From contig NC_134017.1 of assembly GCF_040712315.1 (NCBI RefSeq), forward strand, positions 28,565,273 to 28,629,272: a stretch of 64,000 nucleotides of DNA. The letters are read 5' to 3'. Shown in pieces: positions 33,061-43,269 of the stretch. Each line of letters opens with the position of its first letter. Position 1 is the first letter of the stretch. Made by a program: the position numbers and the translations under genes. The stretch is from Castanea sativa. Its lineage: Eukaryota; Streptophyta; Magnoliopsida; Fagales; Fagaceae. The notes under the pieces were generated by a model, which worked only from the letters and a program-made list of their open reading frames with translations, made no database searches and was not told where the DNA came from.

Positions 33061-34664
33061 GGGGTGAACTCCGCGATGAAATCTACTAATGCTTGTGCCT
33101 TTATCACACTCCTTGGGAGGTATTTGATGTCAAATTCGCTGAGCTCAACGGCCCACTGTACTAGCCGTCCAGCAGCTTCCAACTTGTTCATTGCCTTCTT
33201 TATAGGATGGTCTGTTAGGACGTTAATGATGTGTGCTTGGAAATAATGCCTCAGCTTCCTAGAAGCCGTGATCAATGCAAAGGCTAGTTTTTCCATCATC
33301 GGGTATCGTCATTCTGCTCCTCTCATTGCGTGGCTTGTGTAATAGACCGGTTTCTGGACTCTCCCTTCTTCTCTGACCAACGCTGAGCTTACTGCGTGTG
33401 GGGACACTGCCAAATACATATACAACTCTTCACTAGGTACAGATGGACTCAACAGCGGCGCTGTCATGAGATATGTCTTCAAATCTTGGAAGGCCCTTTG
33501 ACACTCGTCTGTCCATTCAAATGCCTTCCTAAGAACTTTAAAGAAAGGCAAACACTTATCAGTAGCTTTCGAGACAAACCTGTTAAGGGCGGCAACCCGT
33601 CCGGTAAGAGACTGGACTTCCTTGATATTTTTTGGTGGTTCCATATTCAGTATCGCCTGGATTTTGTCCGGATTCGCCTCAATTCCCCTGTTCGACACCA
33701 TGAACCCCAAAAATTTCCCCAATGAAACTCTGAAAGCACACTTGCTTGGATTTAATTTCATGTTGTACCGCCACAATGTATCAAAAGTCTCTTGAAGGTC
33801 GTCCAGATGTTTATCTTCGTCCTGGCTTTTTACCAGCATGTCGTCTACATAAACCTCCACATTTCGCCCGATTTGAGGACGGAACATATGGTTAACCAAC
33901 CTTTGGTAAGTCGCCCTTACGTTCTTCAAACCAAAGGGCATTACCTTGTAGCAATACAACCTTTGGCTCGTAATGAATGAGGTCTTCTCTTGATCCGCTT
34001 CATCCATCTGTATCTGGTTCTAACCTGAGAAAGCGTCCATGAAGCTAAGCACTCTGTGACCTGCTGTCGAGTCCACCAACTGGTCAATGCGTGGCAATGG
34101 GTAACTATCCTTGGGGCAAGTTTTGTTTAAATCAGTGAAGTCCACGCACATTCGCCACTTGCCGTTAGCTTTCTTGACCATGACCACGTTCACCAACCAA
34201 TCTGGATAATAAACTTCTCGGATGAACTCCGTGGCGACCAACTTCTGTACTTCTTCCTTAATGGCATTGTCTCGCTCAGGAGCGAAAACCCTTTTCTTCT
34301 GACGCACTGGTTTTGAATAGGGACACACGTTCAGGCTATGGGTAATGACACTCAAATCAATGCCAGGCATGTCCTCATGACTCCATGCAAAGACATCGAG
34401 GCTTTTCTTCAGAAACCGGACCAAAGCGTGCTTTGCCCCCTCTTTCATGCTCGCCCTAATTCTAGTAAACTTCTCAGGCTGGTTATCGTCCAAAGGGACG
34501 TCTTCTAATACTTCAGTGGGCTCCGCTGAGATCCTTCTTCCGTCTATACTCATTGCTTGCATGTGCTCATCCATTGCCAGCATAGCTAAATAGCATTCTC
34601 TGGTGGCCAACTGATCTCCTTGTACTTGGCCTACCCCGTGCTCAGTTGGAAATTTGATGGACAA
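33061..34664 (-). pseudogene. gypsy-A reverse transcriptase and RNase H
   Basis: RT motifs in order: MVKKANGKWRMCVDFTDLNK, CPKDSYPLPRIDQLVD, FMDAFSG, CYKVMPFGLKN and the catalytic YVDDM (33840-33851). The connection and RNase H follow (FEWTDECQRAF, LAVSPHAVSSALVRE, YPMMEKLAFAL). A TAG at 34020-34022 right after FMDAFSG and another stop near 33306 break the frame. The start of this open stretch (34664) is only where the frame opens, not a true start. Confidence 0.93.
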
Positions 34665-35140
34665 GTGGTAAGTAGAGGTTACCGCTTTCTAGCTATTCAA
34701 AGTTGGTCTTCCAATAATTGCATTATATGACGATGCACAATCAACAACAAGAAAATTTACCTCTTGGTTATCTGCTGTGGATATGTTCGGACGACCACTG
34801 GTAATGTGATGGTGCCCACCGATTGCACCTTCATTCCACCGAATCCTATCAACGGCGAGTTTACTGGTCGAAGCTGATCTCGTCCTAGCCTTATTTGCTG
34901 GAAGGCGAGGTAGTAAAGAATGTCTGCAGAACTACCATTGTCTACCAACACCTTCCTGGTCATGTAGTCAGAAATTAGTAGGGTGATGACTATCGCGTCA
35001 TTGTGGGGGTGATGAAGTCGTCCTGCTTCCTCGTCCGTGAACGTTACAGCCTGCTCGTCTACTTCCCTCATCTTACAAGGTCGTCTAGACAGCTGGACGT
35101 TCTGCACCACCTTCAGATATGTCTTTCTTGACTTGGATGA
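34665..35140 (-). pseudogene. gypsy-A aspartic protease
   Basis: VLVDNGSSADILYY carries the catalytic Asp (34940-34942) in the Tat-type context. The following PLIGFGGMKVQSVGTI flap region is conserved. A stop near 34757 separates it from the linker (SYNAIIGRPTLNS) to the RT. Confidence 0.88.
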
Positions 35141-36448
35141 CTATGCTGTCAAGTTTCCTCCTATAATTACCCTTATTTCTCCTAGTGGGGGACGTTCTTC
35201 CACCTTGGTTTTCAGTTTTTCATCTCTTTGGTCTCGTCCAAGGAAGTTCCCCAGCTTTCTTTGTCTAATAAGATTCTCTATTTTCTGTTTCAAATCAAAG
35301 CACTCGTCCGTGTCATGCCTATGATCCCTATGAAAGCGGCAATACTTGCTCCTATTGCGCTTGTTGGGATCGCCCTTCATCTTATCCGGCCACTTCAAGG
35401 ACGGATCATCCTTGATCTACATGAGAACCTACTCTAGTGGCATGGTCAGGGGCGTATATTGCTGATTCCTTGCGGAGGAACTTGCCTTTTTCCCATCCTT
35501 GTCTTTCCTCTAGTCTACCCGAGCTTTCTTAAGACGAGGTCCCTGATTCGAGTAACGATGGTGGCCTGCTTCCGAGCGCTCTACCCTTTTTCTTTTCTTG
35601 GCTATGATAGCGTCCTCAGCATTCATGAAATTCTAAGCCGAATGGACGAGCTCGGCCATAGTCTGGGGTTCTTGCTCATAGAGCTTGTGAATGAACAAGT
35701 CAGAATTGACCCTGTTGTGGAAGGCAGCCAGTAACAACTTGTCATCCATTTCATCCACCGTCAAGGCTTCCCTATTAAATCAGGTAATAAAGGATCGTAG
35801 ACTCTCATTTTCCCCTTGCTCTATAGTCAACAAGCTAGAAGATGAGCGCTTGTGGCGCTGTCCTCCAATGAAGTTATTGACAAACAACTTACTCAACTCT
35901 TCAAACGATCCCACCGAGTTTGGGGGTATCTTACTGAACCACACTCGTGCTGGTCCCTTGAGTGTGATGGGAAAAGCTCTGCACATGATCTCGTCTGGGA
36001 CCCCCTAAAGGTGCATGGTCGTCTTGAAAGTTGCAATATGATCGCAAGGGTCACGATTTCCATCATATGAGTCCAGAGAAGGCATTTTGAATTTCAGGGG
36101 TAGAGGATGACTGTTGATAGAAGCTGTGAAAGGGGAGTTCATTCAGTGAACCATATTGTCCACTGAGTTTGCCCGTCTCATATTCTCCCTCATTTCATCC
36201 ATGGCTCTCCTCATCTGGTCCATCTCTCTCTCCAAGTGTGGCATTCTTCTTGAAGTGGTACCCCTTGTCTGATTCTCGGACTCGACATTTTCCCCTCCTC
36301 CTTCTTGACTCGATGCCCGTCCCTCCGTGTGCCTATCTTGGCGCTGCTTCCCGAGGTTGATCTCCCTCGTCAACTCTTGATTCTGACGCGTCAGTTCCGC
36401 CATAGTGGCAGCCATGGATTGTATTTGTTGAATAGAAGGCGGTTGCAT
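35141..36448 (-). pseudogene. gypsy-A gag
   Basis: ATG at 36448 opens a Gln/Glu/Arg-rich coiled-coil N-terminus. The gag core follows (FPITLKGPARVWFSKIPPNS, FEELSKLFVNNFIGGQ, QGENESLRSFI; about 35990-35780). The zinc-finger-like KYCRFHRDHRHDTDECFDLK sits near 35347-35290. Stops occur near 36143, 36005, 35780, 35633, 35510 and 35430. The antisense frames over this region are shadows. Confidence 0.9.
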
Positions 36449-36641
36449 GACAAGCGCTGACCTGCGATCGCGAAGAGGATTACTAGATGCATCCCCACTC
36501 TCCTAGTGGCCGGGGTTGGTGGCCGGGGTTGGTAGCCCTTGATCTTGTTCGAACCATTCAGCCTTTTATCTAGGACAGAGTAATCCTTGACAACAAAAAC
36601 ACAGTCGAATAAAAAGAACAGTGAATTGTGTCTGTTTACTC

Positions 36642-36661
36642 TGTTCCCACAGACGGTGCCA
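36642..36661 (-). other. gypsy-A primer-binding site
   Basis: On the minus strand, two bases after the 5' LTR, TGGCACCGTCTGTGGGAAC resembles the non-methionine PBS of Tat-lineage gypsy elements. I cannot name the tRNA with certainty. Confidence 0.7.
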
Positions 36662-36663
36662 AC

Positions 36664-37252
36664 TGATAGTGCAAGGAAAAATCAGTAGGCTGGATGCTCC
36701 GGATTTGAAAGAACCACTCGCTCTCTAATGGCCTAAAAAACAAAGGAAAACGATCAAAGGTGACCGGGATCGCCGGCCAAGAACCCTCCGATGGTAAAGT
36801 CAATTTTCCCTCTATATCTTTGGAATTTCAATTTCTTGGGAAAAATGTTCAACGTACCTTTCATTGGTCTGAACAAGTGCTTATATAGTGCCTTAGGAGC
36901 AGTTATTGGGATTATAACCTCTCCTGGATTTGAGGAAGCCGGAGGTTTGTGGATAACTCCTACAACCGTTTAGGAGTTATATTCTCTCATATAACAGTCG
37001 CCTGAAGTTAGGCGTGAATTACGGAGTCGTAAAATGTGCTTAATAAGTCTGAAGTGTAAAAGCCTCGTCCATGAGTCTTTACGTGGACGAGTCCTCTCGG
37101 GATGGGCTGTGCGCATCCTTTGGACGAGGGATGTAGCTTCACTATCACCCAAGGACGGCCTTGTGCGTTATCCTCGTCTTGATGATAACTCCTGGACGGC
37201 TGCCGAGGTGATGACCGTCCAGGGACGGTCTGAGTGTCTTCATCCCTCATCA
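36664..37252 (-). repeat. gypsy-A 5' LTR
   Basis: A 589-bp LTR, TGATGAGGGATG to TTGCACTATCA on the minus strand. A TATA box (CACTATATAAGCAC, minus) overlaps 36881-36887. Differences from the other LTR are mostly transitions by eye. Confidence 0.93.
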
Positions 37253-37257
37253 CCTAG

Positions 37258-37800
37258 AATATTCTATGGCATATTCTAGAATATATTTAAATGTATATAT
37301 GATTATATATTTATATTTAAATGAGATATTTCACATAAGTGGTTAATTATTATTAGTTCAAATTTGAACTTAACACTAAGATTATTTTTTTTCTCCAACA
37401 ATAACAACCAGTAACAACCTGCCACTTAAGATTTGTTGTAAAAATGTTGTGAGCATATCGTTTCTCTATTTTTTTTTAAATATATATGTATATATATATG
37501 AAAGATGCTAAGTTCACAACATTTTCACAACAAATCATAAGTGGTGAAAGATGCTACGTCCACAATATTTTTACAATATTTTGATAACAAATCAAAAGTG
37601 GTGAGAGATGCTACGTCCACAACTTTTTTACAATATTTTCACAACAAATCATAAATGGTTAGTTGTTATTGGTTCAAATTTGAATTTAACATTAAGATTA
37701 CTTTTTTGCCCCAACAATAACAACTAGTAACAACCTGTCACCTAAGATTTGTTGTAAAAATATTATGAAAATATTGTGAACATATTATATATATATATAA
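37258..37800. mobile_element. Overlapping MITE copies inside CACTA-2
   Basis: Arms such as CACAACATTTTCACAACAAAT and their complements ATTTGTTGTAAAAATGTTGTG recur three to four times, separated by AGTTGTTATTGGTTCAAATT. GATGCTACGTCCACAA repeats directly at about 37551 and 37610. This looks like a palindromic MITE family, with copies inserted in or next to each other. Confidence 0.6.
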
Positions 37801-38764
37801 GAACTAAAAAAAAAAAATCAAAAATCAAAACCCACCTAACCCCACCCACCCCCACTCACCTTCAAAATCCCTTGTCTCCACGTAGCTTCTTCAGACTTCT
37901 TTTTCCTTTTCTTTTTTTTGTTCCTTTTTTTTTCTCCCTTATCTCCACTCCTCCGTATTTCTTCTTTTCTATTTCTTTTTTTTCCTTCTTTCACTCTTCT
38001 TTCACTACACGCCTGGATTTATTCTTTTCTCTTTCCCTCCTATTTGATTTTATTTCCCCTATTTTATTTGTGGTGGTGTTAACGTTAGTGGGTTTTGGAT
38101 TTGAAGATGGCGTTGTAATTAGTTAATTTTGCTCAAATTTGTAAATTGTGCTACTGTTATGGGATTTGTGATTGAAGAAAGAGTGCTATTGTGTTTGATG
38201 CCATTGGTTGTATTGTTGCAAGTAAGTTTTTTTTTTTTTTTTAATTTTAATGATTCTTTTGGTCTATTCCTTTTTTTTATAATAGTTTTGGTCTATTCCT
38301 TGTCTGGTGTCAACTTTGCTTCGTGGGTCTCTAAGATTTTTGAGTACTTTTTGTGAATTCGTTGGCTTTTTATTATTGATAGGTTTAGGAATCTCAAGTG
38401 TGATAATATCTTTGTTAATAGAACCAAGAAAGTAGTGAAAAATTCAAAATCTATTTGATGATTTCTTTTTGCAGGTTGGTCTATGGTGACTGAATGTGTT
38501 GGGGTGGAGTTGCTATTTTTTTTTTTTGGATGTGAGCATGTTGTACATGTTTGATTTTGAATTTTTTTTTTAGGTGGGTTTGTGTTTCATTTTGAATTTG
38601 CTAGTCTAGCTATAGTGTTTGTATTTTGTATTTTTTTTTTTGAATCTTTAAATTTAATTAAAATTGTAGTTTTAATTTAATTACAATTTTAGTTCAATTA
38701 AAAAAAATTTGATTACCAAAAATTAATTTTTAATAATCAAATATTTTTTTTGTTTTGTTTTTGG
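37801..38764. other. CACTA-2 interior without recognised gene
   Basis: The first half is strongly CT-rich, like a plant 5' leader, followed by ATG-containing but short frames at 37776-38126 and 38129-38356 with no domain. It could be a captured promoter and leader. T runs dominate the second half. Confidence 0.4.
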
Positions 38765-39116
38765 CTATAGTGGTGTTTGTAGAACGCCACTATAGGATGA
38801 GTCTATAGTGGCTTTTGTGAAATGCCACTATAGGCCTGCCCTATAGTGGCGTTCTAAAACGTTGCTATAGCTTTTTAAAAAAATAAAAAAAATTGGTCTA
38901 TAGTGGCATTTCTAAAAGCCACTATAGGTCTACCCTATAGTGGCGTTCTCAAACGCTACTATAACCTTTTTTTTTAAAAAAAATAAAAAAAGAAATTGGT
39001 CTATAGTGGTGTTTTAAAACGCCACTATAGGTCTATAGTCGCGGTACAATAGTGGCATTTTTTGGACCTGTAGTGGTGTTTCACAAACGCCACTATAGGT
39101 CCAATTTTTTGTAGTG
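38765..39116. repeat. CACTA-2 subterminal repeats, right
   Basis: About ten CTATAGTGGCGTTT / AAACGCCACTATAG units in both orientations lead to the terminus. They match the left-hand block. Confidence 0.92.
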
Positions 39117-40150
39117 AGTATCTTGGTCTCCCATCACTGGTTGGGAAAAATTAATGCAATAGTTTTCAGCAACTTATTGAAAGACTGGATAATAAGCTAT
39201 TAGGGTGGAAGGAAAAATTGCTTTCTCACGTTGGAAAAGAAATATTAATCAAGACTGTGGCTCAGGTAATACCTACCTATACTTTGTTCAAGCTCCCAAA
39301 CACGTTGTGTGATGAAATGACATCAATGTTTTGAAACTTCTAGTGAGGACAAATGCATGAAAGAACTAAAATGGTTTGGCTAAGTTGGGACAAATGTATC
39401 TTCCAAAAGATGAAGGAGGGTTGGGTTTCCATGATTTAAAGGCTTTCAATCTTGTGCTACTAGCCAAATAGGGTTGGAGATTACATCATCCTTCCTACGC
39501 TTGGAGGAGCATTATGTCAGCCTAATCAATTGTGCAAAAGGGTTGTAGATGGCAGGTGGGGATTGGAGTATATATTGGGCTATGGTTTGATAAGTGGTTG
39601 CCAACACCATCTAGATTCAGCTTGACCTCACCACCGATTGGATTACCTATTGTTGCCAAGGTCAGTTTAATCATCAATCCCTCATCTAATACTTGGCAAG
39701 CGGATGTGATCCAACAAGCTTTCTCCTTTGACGATGTTAATACAATATTTCCCTTGAGTTCTAAACGTCCCATGGATCGCTTAATATGGGCATACACATC
39801 TAAGGGTCACTTCATAGTGAATAATGTCTATAAGGTGGCTCTTTCAGCCATATCAAATCCTAGTCCTGAAGGTTCGAATGGGCAGAATTGTAGAAAATTT
39901 TGGAAATCTTTGTGGGGTCTCAATGTGCCAAATAAGGTTAAAAACTTTGCATGGCGGGATTGTCGTAATATACTACCCACTAAGGCTAACCTCTATTTCT
40001 TGATGATCCAATTTGTGAGGCTTATGGTCTAGAGATTGAAAGAAGTGGCAATTTATTCTGGTTTTGCCCTAAAGCTCAAGAGATAGCTTGTGTTGCTTTC
40101 CAAGATATGGGATTTTATAAGAGAAGTGGACAAATAGATGTTTAGAGGTA
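39117..40150 (+). pseudogene. LINE RT thumb and zinc-binding region, piece 3
   Basis: Begins YLGLPSLVG, then GWKEKLLSHVGKEILIKTVA, GLGFHDLKAFNLVLLAK and WFDKWLPTP. The zinc-binding RVT motif FWKSLWGLNVPNKVKNFAWR is at about 39899-39958. All are standard after the RT core of plant L1 ORF2. At least five in-frame stops are present. The open part 39532-40032 is decay remaining open by chance. Confidence 0.85.
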
Positions 40151-42184
40151 TTGGCAGCAAGATAGATTTATTTTTTGAATATGGAGAGTGAGAGAATGGG
40201 CATAAGATGAGTAATGGTGTAATAGAGTATTTAGCAATGTTGCTGGAATTTTTTGCTAGGGGTGGATAAGGGCTTATGAGTAGTGATATGAGGGGCATTT
40301 TGTGAGCTAAGGGCTGAAGAGCTTAGTTTCTAATTGGGAAACTAAGAACTCAGAAGCTCAAAACCTTAGTAAGAGCTTAAGAAGATAATTAAAGGGAGAG
40401 AAAATAGAGAAGTTTATGAGAGAGTTGTTCTTCTCTATTGGTGTGCTTTGGTGTGTTGATGAGGGGTTCTAATTATAGCTAAGTTTACAGGAGTATTTAG
40501 CAAAGAATCTCAGCCAAAATCTATCCAAATGAACAATAAATCTTCAGAAAATCCATCCTAGGATTTGGCCAAAAATGGTATATACAGCTTTAAGGGGCTT
40601 TTACTATTTTGGGCAATATCTGTTGGAGGAAAGACCAGTAGAAAATTAAAGGATTTTAGCAAGAAAAAGATAGTTGCTTTGGTTGATTTTGGTTTTTATC
40701 CACATAGTAAACATCTGTAATGTTAAAGTAGTTGGGTCAGCTATCTCATCAATTCTGAAAAACTTGTCACAGCTATCATAAGACAGTTGTTGCTTAAGGT
40801 TGAAGTAGATGATGTCAGCTGGATGATGTTAGGTTGCTGGAGAGAATATTCAGCATTTATTTCATGGATTTGGTTGAAAATGGTAAGGTCACTTTTAAGC
40901 ATATCTTGCTATTTTGGGTATAGCAACTAGCTGTTGGGATTTAAGCATTAAATGGTTAGTGATGTCACTTTCAGCTAGGTGTCAAGTGCTGAACACACTG
41001 CTAGTGTTCTACTGGAAAGGTTTCCTATTTTGGGTTTTATATTTTTGGTCTAAGATTCTATTACAATACATTTTTAGTAAGTAATAAAATGATTGATTGA
41101 TAGTTAATGAAGCTTTTGAGATCTAGTCAAGGTCTCATTGTGTTGTGACTTAATCCTGGTGAGCAACAAGAGCACCTAATGTTCTACTCTAGTAGCTAGC
41201 AAGAGAGTATTTGGTCTAATTATGGCAGATATCAGTTTTTTATTTTTTGAGAAATAATTACAACATGCTACTAATCCCGCAGCTTGAACCCTTTCCCCCT
41301 TAGACCCTTAAACACTTTATACATGAGGAGGTGCCAATTCAACTACAAGACCTTTGGCATGGCAGATAGCAATTAGGTATTAAAAATATCATGAATATTT
41401 TATATTTGAAGATTAAAGATAGCCAATCAGGTTTATCCATGTATTTGAGTTGGGTTTTAGTTGAAAATACTAATATAATTTATGTAGAATAATATGATTA
41501 GGTTTCAAAATTCGTATAGGAACAGTTAGAGGTTGAATGAATAATTATTTTCTCAGCATTTAGATGGCTGAAGATATTGAGTATTTGTCCTATAATGAAT
41601 ATTAAGTTTTAAGAAAAGAATAATGGAGAGTTTTATCATTTTAAGTCTTATGTTATAAGAGAGGTTTACCATATGTTACCCGCTACACATTGACTCGTCA
41701 GAGTTCAAAGAGTTGGAAAAGACATACCAAGCAACATGTTTCTTTTATCAACTTTAAATTGTTGGAGCTTTACTAAACATATCTCGTGGCCCTCCAAACC
41801 ATGACTCCTAAATTTTCCTGCAAGAGACTCATGAGCCAAAGATGAGATGTCATACCTTGGGCTTTGTTGTCAATTTGTGTAAATATGGGAATTTGTTGGA
41901 GAAGCTGCTTTCCATAAATATGAGAGAGGTAATATGGGCCGTGAGTTTTGATTCATTGATTGTGCTCGATCCATATATTGATGATATCATGGGTTATGAT
42001 CCCAATTGATGAAGAGAAAATGTGGACCATGAATCCACCTCTTGAAGTAAGGATCTTGTGGGTCATGTAAGCCCAATTCATGTAGTTGGATAAGATATAA
42101 GCTTAAATTGGGCTTTAAATGAGATTTACCCAAAAATTAATAATATGTTAATGTGGCATGGGTTGCCAATGAAGTAATGTCATG
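40151..42184. other. Insert splitting the LINE; unidentified, contains a SINE
   Basis: LINE homology fades near 40150 and resumes at 42185, so about 2 kb of other DNA lies between. It holds no recognisable protein. The stretch 40280-41215 has LTR-like character (AT-rich, short repeats such as CTAAGAACTCAGAAGCTC), but I found no matching ends. The only clear component is the SINE at 41235. Confidence 0.4.
41235..41358 (-). mobile_element. tRNA-derived SINE
   Basis: On the minus strand TAGTTGAATTGGC (about 41345-41333) fits the polymerase III A box and GGTTCAAGCTGCGG (41291-41278) fits the B box, at tRNA-like spacing. The tail is AT-rich (TTTCTCAAAAAATAAAAAAC). ATGGCAGATATCAG (about 41222) and ATGGCAGATAGCAA (41359) flank it as an imperfect ~14-bp target duplication. 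Confidence 0.75.
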
Positions 42185-42530
42185 TGGGGCAAAAAAAGAG
42201 TCCTCAACACCCTTTTGGACCACTGGAAGTTGAAGCTAAAGCTTTTGAAGAAGTTGTTGATTTCGCTTGGGATGTTGGTTTTCGAGATGTCCACTTTGAA
42301 TGTGACTCACTTATGCTTTCCAATGCTATTGAAGGCTTGAGTTGCCCACCTATAGCCATCTCTAATATTGTCTCTAGGATTTGCCGTAGATTATACAATT
42401 TTAGATCTGTGTAAGTGTCACATGTGAGGACGGAAGGAAATAAGCCGGCGCATATTTTAGCTCAATATGCCAAAGATTTAGAGAGGAGAGAAAAAAGTTC
42501 AGTAAATTTTATAATGAGAATAAACTAGCT
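42185..42530 (+). pseudogene. LINE C-terminal RNase H, piece 4
   Basis: GPLEVEAKAFEEVVDFAWDV, FECDSLMLSNAIEG and, after a TAA at 42412, VSHVRTEGNKPAHILAQYAK match the RNase H domain at the end of plant L1 ORF2, with Glu and Asp catalytic positions visible. The 3' end is near 42530; no clear poly(A) remains. Confidence 0.85.
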
Positions 42531-43269
42531 TAATTTTGTCTCTTATTAGAATATTGTTTATTATAATGGAAATTTTCTGAAGGTTTTTAAATGTGGCTTT
42601 TGCTCTTGACTTAAAACTTAGAAGAAGTCCACCAAAACCACATTACCAAATTAACTCATCAACAAGAAAGTACCTTTTTTTTTTTTATGTAGCTATCAAT
42701 CGGCTAGAGAGAAGAAAAAGAAGGTGGGGCAGGTCAAACACAATGAATTCTAGTTCAAACCATACTAAACTTATGCATTGCATGTGCTAGACCCAGAAAT
42801 GAAGAAAAAATCTTTCATGAATAGTACTATTTTCGTATAGTGATATTTGCAGCACATGTATGCATAAGTTTTATTTAGTTATCACTTAGCTACTAATGTA
42901 GAAATATGATTGGAATAGTAAGTAACTGATGGACTGAAATATGTAGAAATGTGACTGGAATAGTACATCGTTGCTATATGACTGAAATATGCAGAAATAT
43001 GACTGAAATATGCAGAACATGACTGAAATATGCTACTATAATTTTTTTTTTTCCTGCTCATGTCCAATGTGACTGGAATAATAAGCTTATGAAAGTTTTA
43101 CAAAACAGTGACTATCAAAGTTTGCCAAACCAAAGGTCCTAATAATAAAAGGTCCTAAGACTAACACAAAATAAGTTACTTTTGTCCAGTAACACCATCA
43201 AATAAAGCTTATGGGCAACTTTATAAAATAATAACCACAAAAGGTTCTAACAATCAAAGGTCCTACAAA
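42531..43269. other. Spacer with short degenerate repeats
   Basis: No gene seen. From about 42897 to 43075 units such as ATGACTGAAATATGCAGAA recur with variation. Pairs of AAAGGTCCTA and AATAAAGCTTATG occur at 43120-43270. It should contain the left end of the MULE, but no terminus matching 47400 was found. Confidence 0.5.

Larger units (their letters stand above)
26474..37252 (-). mobile_element. Ty3/gypsy retrotransposon, Tat lineage (gypsy-A)
   Basis: LTRs at 36664-37252 (5', minus orientation) and 26474-27655 (3', carrying a nested solo LTR) enclose gag-pol on the minus strand and an antisense gene on the plus strand. Target duplication CCTAG is perfect (26469-26473 and 37253-37257). Order is gag, protease, RT, RNase H, a second RNase H, integrase; the extra RNase H and the antisense gene near the 3' LTR are hallmarks of the Tat (Ogre/Retand) lineage. 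All main domains are present but gag-pol has many stops. Inserted in CACTA-2 and younger than it. Confidence 0.95.
25688..39116. mobile_element. Second CACTA transposon, host of gypsy-A
   Basis: The left end is CACTACAAAAAAATGGGCCT. The reverse complement of the right end is CACTACAAAAAATTGGACCT. Subterminal repeats CCTATAGTGGCGTTT and complement are dense on both sides. The target duplication reads AAT (25685-25687) and AGT (39117-39119), one change, and the LINE frame rejoins across it. Without gypsy-A the element would be about 2.6 kb. No transposase is seen, so it is non-autonomous and belongs to a different family from the element at 8929. Confidence 0.9.
17255..42530 (+). mobile_element. 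L1-type LINE, broken into four pieces
   Basis: Four colinear plus-strand pieces belong to one non-LTR retrotransposon ORF2: RT core (17255-17430), RT continuation (25431-25687), RT thumb to zinc-binding region (39117-40150) and C-terminal RNase H (about 42185-42530). Removing the copia element, the second CACTA and an insert at 40.15-42.18 kb makes the frame run on across the first two joints (...LRGV... and ...EKYLG...). The endonuclease domain is not in the window, so the LINE is 5'-truncated or its 5' part was lost. In-frame stops show it is long dead. It is the oldest layer of the nest. Confidence 0.85.
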
